Part shown: positions 9,697 to 22,100 of the stretch, in pieces
How the letters are laid out: each line of letters opens with the position of its first letter
How positions within the stretch are numbered: position 1 is the first letter of the stretch
Origin: Terramyces sp. JEL0728
Lineage: Eukaryota; Chytridiomycota; Chytridiomycetes; Rhizophydiales; Terramycetaceae
Direction of reading: 5' to 3'
DNA: 54,621 nucleotides
Assembly (NCBI GenBank): GCA_027603945.1
Contig: JADIIU010000088.1
Coordinates: 1 to 54,621, forward strand
The notes under the pieces: generated by a model
Database searches by the model: none
What the model was told of the DNA's origin: nothing
What the model saw: the letters and a program-made list of their open reading frames with translations, nothing else
Program-made: the position numbers and the translations under genes

Positions 9697-11274
9697 TTAA
9701 ATGCAGTGGTACAAGACACAGTTGCCTGAGGCACATTCATCGCCTCTTTCACAAAAAGTTCCAAATGACTTTCTGCACACCTTGGCAGCAGTAAAAACGT
9801 GTCCTGCCACACAGCCGTAGCCAGCAGGACAATCAGAATCAATTGCACAGAAGCAGTCTTGAGTAAATGCGCACTGTTTAGTAGCCAATCTCTGAGCATT
9901 GCCCTGCAAGTTCTGCAGGAATTTGTTTGAAAATACGCCATTAGGATCAAATCGTTTTACAGCCTTTGCAAATGAAGCAGCTCTGCTTCCTAACTTGGTG
10001 TCGAGACGAGTGAAATCAGATCCCCAGTTCTTTCCGTAGTGCGGCTCGGCATTGTATTTAGCGTTTAGCAGTTGACGGATTTCTGCAATCGCTCCGAAAC
10101 CAAGGTAAGGGATGGTGAAGCTATTCAAGATGTGGATTTCAAGATGCGCAATTGGCTCATTAATGCCATTTGGACCCATAAAAGTGTTTCCTGGAGTAGC
10201 GAATCTGGTATAAATACCGTAGACTGGGAAACATGTTTTGACATTGTTTACAATCGCAATAATATCTTGGTAAGCTGCCGCCAATTTGCTGATTGGAATA
10301 TTCAGTTCCACGTTGACTACATTTGCAATATCGTGGAACAGATTACCCATGTACATTGGGCCAAAGTCGCCGACTGCTTCTGAGGTTTCGCCAGATTTGA
10401 GTTGACCAGCGCGAGTGTTTGCCAAGGGACAGACTTCATCTTCAGACAGCAATCCATTTACCACGTCCAAAACTTTAGGAATAACCCAAGCTTGCAGTGC
10501 GTCAGGGATAGACGAATCCCAGGAAGTCTTGTGTCCATTGCCAGTGGTGGAAGCATCAACCAAAGTAGAAGTAGTAAGAATTGCCCTCTTGTTGTATGGG
10601 AAATAGTAACATCCGGCGAAATCATACTGCGCGATAATTGCTGGTAGATTCAGAGTAGCGTTGTTGAAATCAATTTCAATGTTTTGAGTCTTGATTTTTT
10701 GTACTGGGAGGACTTTCATTGTCACTTCAGTCAAAATTCCAAGTGCACCCAAGTTTACCCTGACGGCAGGAAAGTCTGGATCAGACTCATTGATATTGAC
10801 AATTTCTCCAGTACCAGTGACAATCTTTGCAGAAACCAAATAATCATGCGTAGAACTTGGATATTTCAAGGAAGAGCCGTGCGCACCAGTTCCAATTGCC
10901 CCAGCAACAGTGATGCCACCATAATCAGGAACACCAGGCATGATATACCCATATTCCAAGATTGCGTTGCTGAAATCCAACAATTTCATTCCACCTCCAA
11001 CAGTAACGGTTTGCTTGCCATGGTCTACGGAAATGAACTTGTTCAGATTAGTAGTCAAAATGGTAGCGCCATCCGTACACATAACATTGTTTCTCGAGTG
11101 CCCAGCAGCATAAGCTTTGACAGTAGTTCCGTTGGCGATTGCTTGTTGGACAAGTGCTTGAACCTGCTCAGTCGTATTTGGAGCAAAAATAGCAGCAGGG
11201 TTGCATTGGTAGAACAGCCCATTGGCGTTGAAGAGAGATTGTCCGTGGACAGCAGCTAGGAGTGCAAAAAGCAT
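9697..11274 (-). CDS. Secreted FAD-linked sugar-lactone oxidase-like protein with Cys-rich tail
   Basis: 525 aa, intronless, with a secretion signal (MLFALLAAVHGQ). It has a PCMH-type FAD-binding domain at about 35-215, including KAYAAGHSRNN, the GGGMKLLDF segment, and GGITVAGAIGTGAHGSSL. A D-arabinono/L-gulono-1,4-lactone oxidase-like C-terminal domain follows, ending near HYGKNWG and FDPNGVFSNKFL. After it comes an unusual tail of about 60 residues with roughly a dozen cysteines (CFCAIDSDCPAGYGC..CRKSFGTFCERGDECASGNC). Members oxidise sugar lactones or related alcohols and reduce O2 to H2O2, but the classic enzyme is mitochondrial, so an extracellular sugar oxidase is the better guess. A TATA box lies upstream at 11309-11316. 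Confidence 0.85.
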   Translation of the reverse strand: MLFALLAAVHGQSLFNANGLFYQCNPAAIFAPNTTEQVQALVQQAIANGTTVKAYAAGHSRNNVMCTDGATILTTNLNKFISVDHGKQTVTVGGGMKLLDFSNAILEYGYIMPGVPDYGGITVAGAIGTGAHGSSLKYPSSTHDYLVSAKIVTGTGEIVNINESDPDFPAVRVNLGALGILTEVTMKVLPVQKIKTQNIEIDFNNATLNLPAIIAQYDFAGCYYFPYNKRAILTTSTLVDASTTGNGHKTSWDSSIPDALQAWVIPKVLDVVNGLLSEDEVCPLANTRAGQLKSGETSEAVGDFGPMYMGNLFHDIANVVNVELNIPISKLAAAYQDIIAIVNNVKTCFPVYGIYTRFATPGNTFMGPNGINEPIAHLEIHILNSFTIPYLGFGAIAEIRQLLNAKYNAEPHYGKNWGSDFTRLDTKLGSRAASFAKAVKRFDPNGVFSNKFLQNLQGNAQRLATKQCAFTQDCFCAIDSDCPAGYGCVAGHVFTAAKVCRKSFGTFCERGDECASGNCVLYHCI

Positions 11275-11308
11275 ATTTCTATTTTGTGTAGTAAGAAAGG
11301 CTTTAGGG

Positions 11309-11316
11309 TATTTATA
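11309..11316 (-). promoter_or_regulatory. TATA box of the FAD-linked oxidase gene
   Basis: TATAAATA on the minus strand, 42 nt before the ATG at 11274. The rest of 11317-11639 shows no gene I can support. Confidence 0.55.
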
Positions 11317-11639
11317 GATGGGCGTTCTCCATATTTGGAAATTTCAATCAGTTCCGTTTGCGGTTGACAAGCGGCACGATTGCCATCAAAAATAAATACA
11401 AACCGCCATGCACAGGATTGACGGACAACGGCAATTGGTCTCAACGCTGCTTATACTCGAGTGTCCTCTGGTCCGTTTGCAGCTTTGCACTCATACTTTT
11501 TTATTGGTCCCAGACTGTCAATTTAGGCGAAAATAATTCAAAGAGCCTGTCTAAATTCGGCCTTTACATTGAAGATTATCCGATATAATTAACCCTATTG
11601 TTCAGAATTGAATTAAAGCCGCAAGACATTCTACGAGAT

Positions 11640-12945
11640 TTATTTCCGTTTTCTTAAAAGCTTCCTTTTCCACTCTTGATAGTCAATAACTTTGTTTGTC
11701 AATCTTGCCTCTTCAGCACAGAAAACGATTAAATGGCTCGTCAAAGTTTCCTCCACTCCTGCTTTAATTATCCCTTGATCCTTTTCTTCTACTGCCCTCA
11801 TGAAATCTGAAATCAAGCCAATGTCACCGCCTAAATAAAATTCAGATAACCTCCATGATTTTCAAAACTGAAATCCAGCTCTTTTCTGGTAATAATTTCC
11901 TGTTTGCCAGCTGTGAAATTGTATATTTTGATATCTTGTCCATTAAAGTCGATTTCACCATCCGTGCCAAATATTCTTGTTTTTCGTTGGCAGATATCTT
12001 GGGTATGTGCAACCATTGTGAATGTAACTGTGATGTCTTTGAACTGCATATTCACAACTTGGTTATCCACTAGATTAAAACATGTTACCAACATCGTTAT
12101 CGCATTCGTAAACACACTTTCCGTAATCAGTAGTTCTCAGCGCTCTTTCCAAACTTTCTACATCTATAATTTCATCTACAATAATGGCACTAGTGGGCCA
12201 TTCATCGGCGGGCTTGTAAATCTTTTCCGCAGAGTAGCAGCACTGCTCATAGTTGCAATCCACACATCTAGTAGCAGTGCCAGCCTCTTTTGGTTTATTG
12301 GACTTTTTGAAATAGTTCAAGCTACCAAAGGAAGATACATACTGTATTAACAAAGCTTACCTTTAATTCTGAATCGCAAAACCAATTGATTATATCGATA
12401 TCATGGCAGCTTTTCGTCATTAGCGAGAAGCACGAATCAGCAGTTTTATGCCAGTTGCCTCGGACGTATGAATGAGCAAAATGCCAATTTCCAACTGGCT
12501 CCAAATGCTGAATGTTTACCACCTTGCCAATACGTCCATCTCTGATCAACTGTTTGATTTTTTGGTTGAATTTAGTGTATCGCAGGACATGGCCAACCGC
12601 AAATAAGCACTGGTGCTCCACAATACTGTTATAGATCAACAAGCAATCTTGCGCTGTTGTTGCCATAGGTTTCTCTAATAGAATATCATATTTCAAAGCA
12701 GCAAAGTGTAATAAACAGTCCGTATGAAGCGCATCTTGACAGCAGATCAGCACGCAATCAGCTATCTTTGCATTTATCTTCTTGTAATCTTTAAATTCCT
12801 GTGCATTGTATTTCTTGCTAAACCGCTGTCTCCTGAAATCATTTGGTTCAGCAACTGCAATAATTTTCATCTTTGGGTTTTGTAATGCATAGGAACAGTA
12901 AATATTTCCTCGTTGTCCTGCCCCAACAAGCACAACTGTCGGCAT
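11640..12945 (-). CDS. Gfo/Idh/MocA-family NAD(P)-dependent oxidoreductase
   Basis: 415 aa after removing introns 12342-12360 (19), 12070-12088 (19) and 11831-11850 (20). The N-terminus PTVVLVGAGQRGNIYCSYA is the Rossmann dinucleotide-binding motif of the subgroup with GAGxRG. Next come VAEPNDFRRQRF, the family motif LLEKPMATT (EKP lysine), and VGHVLRYTKF. CHDIDIINWF is the usual catalytic or substrate region. Members reduce or oxidise sugars, inositols or related polyols; the exact substrate cannot be called. Splicing the last intron gives GGGDIGLISDFMRAVEE, a typical substrate-domain helix, and the stop falls at 11640. The presumed promoter upstream holds a 12-bp palindrome (13055-13066). 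Confidence 0.85.
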
Positions 12946-13054
12946 TTCAAATTTTAGCTGAAATTTTTCAATCTTGGAATTTGGAGAATTGCCCTATCAT
13001 TTTCGTTGGAGCAGATTGGTAATGTATCCAGATGATCAATAGTACTGGATGGAT

Positions 13055-13066
13055 ATCTCGCGAGAT
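13055..13066. promoter_or_regulatory. Palindrome atctcgcgagat
   Basis: Perfect 12-bp palindrome about 110 bp upstream of the oxidoreductase ATG. Its core TCTCGCGAGA is a known promoter element in animals; whether it acts in this fungus is not known. Confidence 0.45.
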
Positions 13067-13172
13067 TTCCCGCTCAATAATTTTGAAAATACTCAAATAT
13101 TGCGAGAGTGCTGCCTTCGAGTAAGTGACTATCGTTCCCAGTTGATTAAGCACCAGATGTATCTAAACTTTT

Positions 13173-16100
13173 TTATTCTGCCGATAAAAAGAAAGCTACT
13201 CCTGCCAAGATCCACGGACTAGGACTGTCCAAGAACGGCACGCATAGGTTAGTAACAGTCTTTTCCCTTGTGGGAGTGACATATACCGGGACGTTCATTT
13301 TTCCATTCATATAAACATTTTCTTCTGGTATCCAAGCTAGCTGGAAGGAAGGAACCGCGGCAAATATTGGATCATTAGCGCTGGCTTCAAGCATATTCCT
13401 TCCATCAAATGTACACCCTTGGATCCAAAGGCTTTCAACCGTAATGCTGTACAAGTTATTTCCTTCGTCCGATCTCCAGGAAGAAACTAATTTCAAAGTA
13501 TCCATCGGTCGTTGCACTAAATTAGTTAAAGTTACATTTTCTTGAAGTCAATTGTCTTTGAGCATTGAGGAAAGTAACCGGGTTGAACAAGTGTCCAAGC
13601 TGCAGCGGTGTGCTGAAGAATGTTCCTGACAACACTTTATCTCTATAGGAACTAACTGCGAGGCATTTGCAGACAACATTTTCAATAAATAAATGGACTG
13701 TTCCAGGACCTTCCCAAACGTCCAGCCATATCTTTGGAGTTTCGCCGTTAACAAGAGCAGTTCCTATCTGCTGAACTTCATTCGATAGCAAGGCTGTTCC
13801 TCTCAAAATCTTTGAAATTTCTCCAAAGTGGGTATGAATAAATTGAACCAATTTCAGCGCGTTGATTAATTCCAAATCAAAGAATGAAATAATTGGATCG
13901 CCATTTGGTTGGGATGCAATCTTTTTTTGCAAAAGATCATTACCGGTATTCAATTTCTTCCAAAGTTGTAACAAAGGCAATATCTGCAGAGTCCACTTTT
14001 CCTTGTTGAACCGTTGTGCGTGAACTGCACTGCGTTTCTGTCATTAAAATATATTACCAAGTGTTGCAATTTAGAAATAATATCCTGACTGGTATTACTT
14101 TGCAGCGTTCGGTCAATATTAGCTGGCAGACCCAAAGTAAGCACATTGTCCAATTCAGGCAGTTCGTTAATAATTTGCTTGTAGGATGTGTGATCAGTTG
14201 ATCTAGGAAGGACAAATTGCTTTCCAAACTTTTGCGCTCCAGATTTTCCGTCCGGTGGAAATATCTCATTGTTGAAAATCTGTGCGAGGTACGTTTCTAG
14301 TTTGAGTTCATCCTGTTGATCGTCTATTCTTCCTCCATAAATCGCACTCTTTAGTAACCCATGAACAATTTCCCATTGAATAGTTTCTCCCGATGAAAAC
14401 ATGGACTAGTTTAAAAATCAATTACGTGAAGTATATCTGCACTCGAACGTAAATCGGCGGCTGAAAACTCGTAAAACTTGTTCCAGCCTTGCGGAATATA
14501 ATTTCTTCTTTCTTGGATCACAGCATGGAACCAAGCAAGTGCGAATAACGCTTGCGACCTAACATAGTTTCCGTTAGCTATAAATTCTGGAGACCAGTTG
14601 TCGTATATTCTTTTCAGGTTCTTTTTCAGTCCTGGTGGTGCTTCGACAGTAATCTTTAAACAAGACTCCAACAAGCTAGCCGGGAACTTTGGATGCGCTT
14701 CCGATGTCAACCACAACCGAAAGTTTTCATGTGGTTTCCCGCTAGCCAGCTCTTTTTCCAATTGGAATGCCCATCCAATCACTAAATGGATATTTTGCAG
14801 GTAGACCCAGTCTCCATTTTGTTTTGCGGAACGCACTAGCTGAATTGCTGTGTCTCCTTGCCCTTGACCCATAGATACCTAGTATTACCGCAAATTACCT
14901 CATGGAACTTGTCTGCTCCGATTTGAGAAACTGCGAATTCCCGAATATCTTGGGATGGATCTGCACCTGGAGTTATGATAAATAGTATTGGTTCCGAAGC
15001 ATGCGTTTCGTTACCCAGCAATGACTTTAAATTAAGCGTCGGCGGCGATAAACTATCTTGGTTCAAAGCAGCCGTGCAGAATATAGTCACTAATATTAAT
15101 GTATATTTACTAGCAGTTAGTAATCTATCTGGTCTTAGCGCTTGTACTATCAGCAACTTCTGGAACGGACTTATCCTGTCCTTTGGGATAGAACTTTCGC
15201 AATTTGGATCTTTCATCCATTTTACCCAAATATCCTTGCTGCCAAAATTCACAGTATTCACCAAAGTAGGAAGGGTATTCTATAATTAATCTAGCAGTAC
15301 CGTCAGTTTCAAGAAATAAGTCTTTCGATCAAGTGGGACCCAATCTGGTGTTTCAACACTCTCTGAGGTTTCGGTTGTCAAGATTTGGCCGGTAAATAGC
15401 TCCCATTCGTTTGTTTCGCACATATTCGGATAAAGTTCATGTAAAAGATATAGTGCAAACATATGTCTATCAGCCTTGAAAATTGAGCGTGAGATATAGT
15501 TGAAAATCAATTTTTCAAGAGAAACCTGAAGCAGCTGGTTCCGCATTTCCACGTTATTGTTTGTGTTTTCAGATGCGAGTGAATGATTGAATATCCTCAA
15601 GAATGTAGCTAACGAGAATTGATACATGTTGTTTAATTTGTACAATTCGTTTACTACAAAATACAATGCACTCCCATGTGCTGAAATACTCGTGTATTTT
15701 TCTCTTTCAAGATCCAAATCCCTTTGTAGAGATCTTGATTCTGTTAGGCTGGTGGCTATGATGCTGCTTTTCTCTTTGGCTTCATTGAGAGAGTTGATTA
15801 ATCCCTTGTTTTCCAGAATGTTTCCTTCTGCGTTTGCCAGTTCTTTGAGGAGTTGATCTTCGAAATTGGTCAATTGAATCTTTAATTCTTCCTCCTTTTT
15901 AAGCAGTTCGACTTTTTGAAGCTCCAGTTCCGGTCGTTCATGCTTCAATGTCAGTCCCAGTAGTTTTCCGGCCAACCCTGCCCTGGTGATGGTAAAATTG
16001 ATGTCATTGATAAAACCTCGAACGTAGGTTGGAAGTGTAAATGTGGATCGTCTGGTAACAAGAATTAGTTTAAAGTCTCCGTTGTAGTCAATTGTCTTTT

Positions 16101-19100
16101 CGCCTATTTCAACGATAAATCTTGGCCCTTGCTTGAGCAAACTCTTTCTAATCAGTGGTATTAGGACTGGTTCAATTTTTGACACTTCCTGCACAATTAA
16201 TGTCTTGCCAAATCTCACAGCCAATTCTAGTGAACGCAGAAAGTTGTCATCACTCTGATTTACAATTTCGGGTTTCTTTTCTTTCAAATGGGTTTTGAGC
16301 CATTCAATCGATTGCGATGACGGATCAATAAGTAGCGGAGTAGTTTGGTTGGCCAAAATAATAATTGCGTTTTCATTTGAAAGTGTGTCGGCAGGCAGCC
16401 CTTCAGTTTTCCAAATTAATAGTTCGCTTTCAGTACTCATAATATTTCTGAAATCAAATGGATCTGTTCGATTTGTAATCATGCACCAGCTTTCTACCGC
16501 TTTCTGTCTGTGATCTTCAGGTGCTCCAGCCAAGTATACAATGAAGGCTGCTGAGAGCATAGCATCCCTTGGCAAATGCTTCAGACACGTTTCCAGTTCC
16601 TGGGATTGGATATTCCATCTCGTTCCCTCTCCAGACAGTTTTTCTAATAGTCCCTGAGCCCTATGCATAATCTCCATTGCATTCTCTAAACCAGCCCGCA
16701 AACCTTCTGCTTCCCTCGTTTTGTTTCCAAAGCCATCTCTTAGAGCTTCTACTTTTTTGTCTACCAAGTCCAGCCCTTCCTTTAGCTTTGCTACTCGAGC
16801 TCTTGATTCCTCTAAAGTATTGGTTAAGCGCTTCAGATCACTCTCTAGGGGAGCAACCTTTTCAACAACTGCAGAATACTGGATATTCGCCTTCACCCAC
16901 AATGCTAAAGGCGCGGCAGCTACAGACGCTCTTTTGATTGTAGCTTCTTCAAACGATGCTTGATTCTTTGCGATTAGTTGGGAAACTGCATCTCTTGTTT
17001 GTCTAGTGATTGAGCGAACATCGAAATTCATAATTTCTTCCTTTACAGTTCTTTGGCCCAAGAATCCCTTCATACTGTTCCACGACATATCGAGGTTGCC
17101 CATCAAACGCAACACGGCTTCCAATACATCTCTAATTGCTGGCGGAGGTGCCCTTAGCGACCTGATTTCAGATAGTGACTCTGATCTAATTTCTCCGACT
17201 GCAGCTTTTGCCGCGCGTATTACAGGCTCGACTTCAGCCAACTCCTTTTCTACAGCCTGTTTGCGAACAAGCATCTTTGATTCTTCTTCTCGCAGAGTTT
17301 CAGAAAGCGCCTCCATTTCCTTCTTTTGATCCGATGCCTCAATCATACTCTCTGTAATTTGTTTTAGTGCCTGATCCGCCTCTGATTGTTTAATAGCCAG
17401 CTCCTTTTGTTGCTGTTTTGCATCCTTTGATAATTTGTCAACGAACGCGGCTGCTTCCTGCAACTTCTTCAACCCACCGAGTAAATAGTTTTGTTTCTTT
17501 TGCAGCGTATCTTTTTTGACTTTGTATACTTTGTCGTACATTGACAGATATTCCATAAAATGTTTGGAAGTAGCTCCATTTGCTACACACGTTTGATGGA
17601 TTGCCAGGATTTCTCTGCCTAATATTTCTTTTTCTTGGAGTTCTTTAAGGACAGCAGATTTGGAAAAGGTGTTTTTGATCATTAAATCCATGGTATCAGA
17701 CGACCAATTCTCTGTCCACAGCATTTGGCATCTCGTGTACAGCGCAGGATTGGCTTCGCACTGGGTAACAAAATCGGGGCTGGCACTATCAAATATCAAC
17801 GCAATGTGCAAGCATTTTCGGATCCTCGAAACAAAGTACTCATACATGGTGCCTCGGAAACTCTCCTGAGAGTAGCTGTCTTTGAGTTGGTTGGCAATGG
17901 CGTCCAATTCTTCCTGCGAGTATATTCCACCCACCTCGGATCCGCTCAACAAGCTATTGATGATTTCCAAAAAGGATGGATGCACCAGTTGGAAGTCTTC
18001 AATCATAAAGGTTACATCCTCTGCTTGAACACCGGCGATTTGGAGTGCTTGCTTAACGTCTGCCAAAAACAATTTGGTTGTGTAAGTTGGCGATACTTTT
18101 GGACATACTATTTTGTAATCGTAGGTGTATGATGTAAAAGTAACCAGCTTGCTGTATGGTATACCAGGTCTCCCAGCCAACAGCAACGACCCACCAGCCT
18201 GCCCAAGGATTCTTTCAATTCTAGTAATCTGCTCCACCATTTCTGGATATAACTGAAGCTCCAGATTCTGAATATCTCTCTCATAGCCTTGTAATTCAGA
18301 TTGTATTTGGTCTCTGCATTCATCTATGCTTTTCTTCAGCAAGGAAGTTCCCAAAGATAAATTAATTGTACTTGTCGATCTAATCGATTTTGAGTACACA
18401 AATCCCCCCAGTGATCCTTCGTAATTCCAGTCACTCCGTAAAATCGAAAACAGAATAGACTGAAACTTTTGTCTGGCGTCTGCACCAACCAACCGGTCTT
18501 GGATCAGTCTCTGCGCTTCATAAGCAAGAATATCAATAATCTCCTTTTCGTCATTTCCACTGTAAACATACCGTACAAGCGACAGCAACATTCTTGAGAT
18601 ATCTCTTGGGGTAAATGTGTAATGGGAATACATATCCACAGTGAATTTTTGGATTGTTTGCTCGTAAATATTGACTATGGTCGCGGCTAATTTAGAAATA
18701 TTCTTTGGCATGGACCAAACTTTGTGATTCGGACTGCAATGTTCTATGATGGGCTCCAAAAATATTCTGTAGATACTCTGTAGTTGATCTCTGTCGGTAT
18801 ACGACATATAGCACAGTCGAACAGACGAAGTGAAGCGAGTTGAGAGTTTGTTTCTGCCTACAGCAGAGGAAGGATTCATTGACGCAACTATCTGAATGTT
18901 TTCAATAGAAATCCACTCAAGGGTTGAATCAAAGAAGCCTTTGTAAGTAAGCAACTGCTGCAGGAACTGTACCAATTCAACAGTGTCATATTTATCTGGA
19001 GATGGCAAATTAATATCCTTTAAATACAATATTAGCTTTTCGGCATCTTTTGGGCGAAGCATTCGTCCATTTGTCGTTGTTGCGGCAACACAGGACTGAT

Positions 19101-22100
19101 ACAATCTCTGCAGCACTTGAACTGATTTTGTCTGAGAGCTGCAGTGGATAATAGCGACATTTGTTGATTTAAGCTTCGAGAAACAATGACGCAGTGTCGT
19201 ATACTTTCCTGCTCCTTCAGGGCCAACAACCAAAACCGGACTTCCATCCTTCAGCCATGGCAACATGATATCGACAGTGCGTTTCAAGTCAAGCGTTTCA
19301 ACAACAGGCAGACTGTCCAAATCACTCATTTGATTAATGTGAATAGCTTGAGAATCTTCTCTTTGATATAGCTCCAAGCCGCCTTTAGCATTTACAAAAT
19401 AGTCCAAAATCTTTTTAGCATCAGGAACACTTTCACTGCCCCAGTTCAGTAGCTCCGCTGCAAACTTTAGTCGGTGGTCCATGTACAAATTTGATCCCAG
19501 CCCTCTGATCAACCCATACAGGAATGACAGTTTATCTGTAGCATGCTGCACTTGGGACAGCCCATTCATAATCAATCCTGCTTTCGTTGTATCTACAACA
19601 AACTCGCCATTTTTCTGGATCCAGTCAATGCTCTGAAACAAGAACTGATCAATCCACGATTTCAACAAGGTTCTGATGTTTTCAGGTCTAGTTAGAGAGT
19701 GTTTACCTTTTGTTGAGCCAGCTCTCTGCTAAAATCTGCGAGTCTAGTGTTTCATCAGAGAGGTAAATCATACCCATGCGAGATACTGTAGCTGGGGACG
19801 CAAACGTAAGATTATGTGTTTCAAACATGAAATTAACGTTAGGACCAAATTGAATTCGTTCGCCGTTTGGCATTGTAAGCAGCCTGTTATCGTCCAAAAC
19901 AGAGTTTAGCGATTCGACCCATTCCGGATCAATGTCGCCGTCGCAAACAACCCAAGAGTGAGTGTCGAGATTTTCTTTCACTGCTTGTCTCGAAGCAAAA
20001 GTCAAAACCCCATCGGACCATTCTCTTGTATCCATATCCATGTGTCCTAGCAGCATTTGTCTGTCAATTGCCTTTGGATTTGACTTGTGCACAACCAGCT
20101 TCTGCCCCATTTTAATCCATGTTTTTTCGAGCAATCTCCAAATAGTGGATTTTCCAGATCCAGATGGACCTACCAACACAACCCCCATTCTTTGGCGGCA
20201 GGCTTCGTACAATTGAAATACCTTTTCTGCCTGAGTATCCAAATATATCAAATCCAATTCTTTATAGGCTTCTCGCAAAGCAGTGTCGAGCTGTGCATAT
20301 TCAATTTCTTGCATTTGTACATCAGGGAACAAATCCTTCAACAACAGGTTGAAATGATGAGAGTCGCTAAAAGTAAGCTTTGAAATAATGCTTGCACAAA
20401 GGGCTTTCACAATAATCAGGCTTTCGTCGATTTCTACGTTGCGCTTTTTCTCTTCGTGGACCAAGTTTCCAGCCAAACTTAAAACAGCTTTAAGTGGACG
20501 CAGCCCCCAGTCATAGTGCTGTTGCGTAGTAAGAAGTTGTTTTGAAAGAGTAAAGATAGATACAACTTTGCTTCCCAATAATTTTCCGGATTTGAATCCT
20601 TCAGATAGCAAAATAACTTCAGCAATCAAATCGTAATTTGGATGGGTCATGGCTACAGATCTGAATAATTGCTTGAGGTTGTCCGGCAGTCTTTGTCTCC
20701 CACCATATCCCTTTCCAGCAGGATTCAGTGTTACAAATATTCCAGAGTTTGGATCTAGATCAACAGTTTTTCCCAGCAAAGTCACACTCTTTTCTTGTTT
20801 TTTGAGCGCATTTTGGATTACTTGAATCTGTTGCGAAACTGCAGAGAGTACAGCTTCTTCCAATCTATTAAACTCATCAAAACATCCCCAAGCACCGCAT
20901 TTTACCAGCCCAACAAATATTCTTCCCATGCTTTTGTAATCAATTCCTTCGTCACAGTTGAATACCAATACCTGACGGCCAAAGAGCACGCCCAGAGCTT
21001 TTACGGATTCTGTTTTGCCAGTACCTGCCGGTCCAAATGGATTCCCTCCAAACCCACTCGCCATGGCTTGGGTAAGAGTCAGATAACACTTGTCAGTAAG
21101 TGGAGTGTGCACCAACTTTGGCGGAATACCCTGATATTCAAACGAATAGTAAAATTCAGCATCGTGCATTCGGATGACGCATTTCTTTTCCTTGTTCAGG
21201 TAGAATCGCAATTGCTTTCTCCAAATCCACGAGTCGGCTGAATTGACATTCTTCATTTGATCAACAACATCAATAAAATGAATAATATCGAGAATTAGGG
21301 ATTTGATTTTGAGTTCCGTGATGGTCTTTTCAGTTTTGTCTTCAATTGATTTGGTGTCAAAAGTAGTGTATTTCTCCAACTGGATATTCAAGGACTTTTG
21401 CAATGGATCAAAATTACCGCCGCTCTGCAATATTTTTTCAACGTTTGATGTGAATTGCAAATATTCCGATAACCCGACAATCTGAGTTGGATATTTGAAA
21501 ATGTTGCCCTCTTTTAGACATTCATTGAGGAGTATTTCAAGTGTCCTTGCCATTTCAAGCGCAAATTCTTGCAAATAGGCTTCGACTTGATCAGTAATTA
21601 ACACTGGTGTTTTCAGCTGGACTACTTCGCCATGCAAGCTTTTCATTGCAGCAATGTGTTTGCACTCAGTGTCAAACTCCACACTATGGACACCGGCAAA
21701 CAACTTTTTGAGATGTGTCTGTATAATTTGTGGGTTTTGAGCTTGTCCCAAGATTTCCAGCAAATCATCGTCTCCCAAAAAGTAGAATCTGGCAAATTTG
21801 GATCTCTTTTCTTCCAAGAATTCATTCAGTGCTTTTTGGCATCTGTCTAGTTGATCCTGCAGTGTATTTAATATCGACTTTATGTTGGGAATGGTAGTAA
21901 TTGAAACTATTCTTGGGTCAGAGTTGATGCGTTGCATAATTGATCGGAAATCGTCGTCGATTCTTGAAAATCGCGCTTGTTCGGAAGGTAGAGCGCCTTT
22001 ACTGAAAATTGGCTCTAGATAAACCCATTTTCTTTGGATATTGTTTAATTTGTGCAAGTACTCGTCACACTCTGCCAGTTTTTGTTCCCAAATAACAATC

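Noticed and set aside
13950..14060. A one-base frameshift, or a 29-nt intron starting gtgcag, near the C-terminal region of DYNC2H1.
   Set aside because: A canonical 20-nt intron (gtaatatattttaatgacag, 14057-14038) gives the same frame change and yields KEKWTLQILPLLQLWKKL, which is typical of the family.
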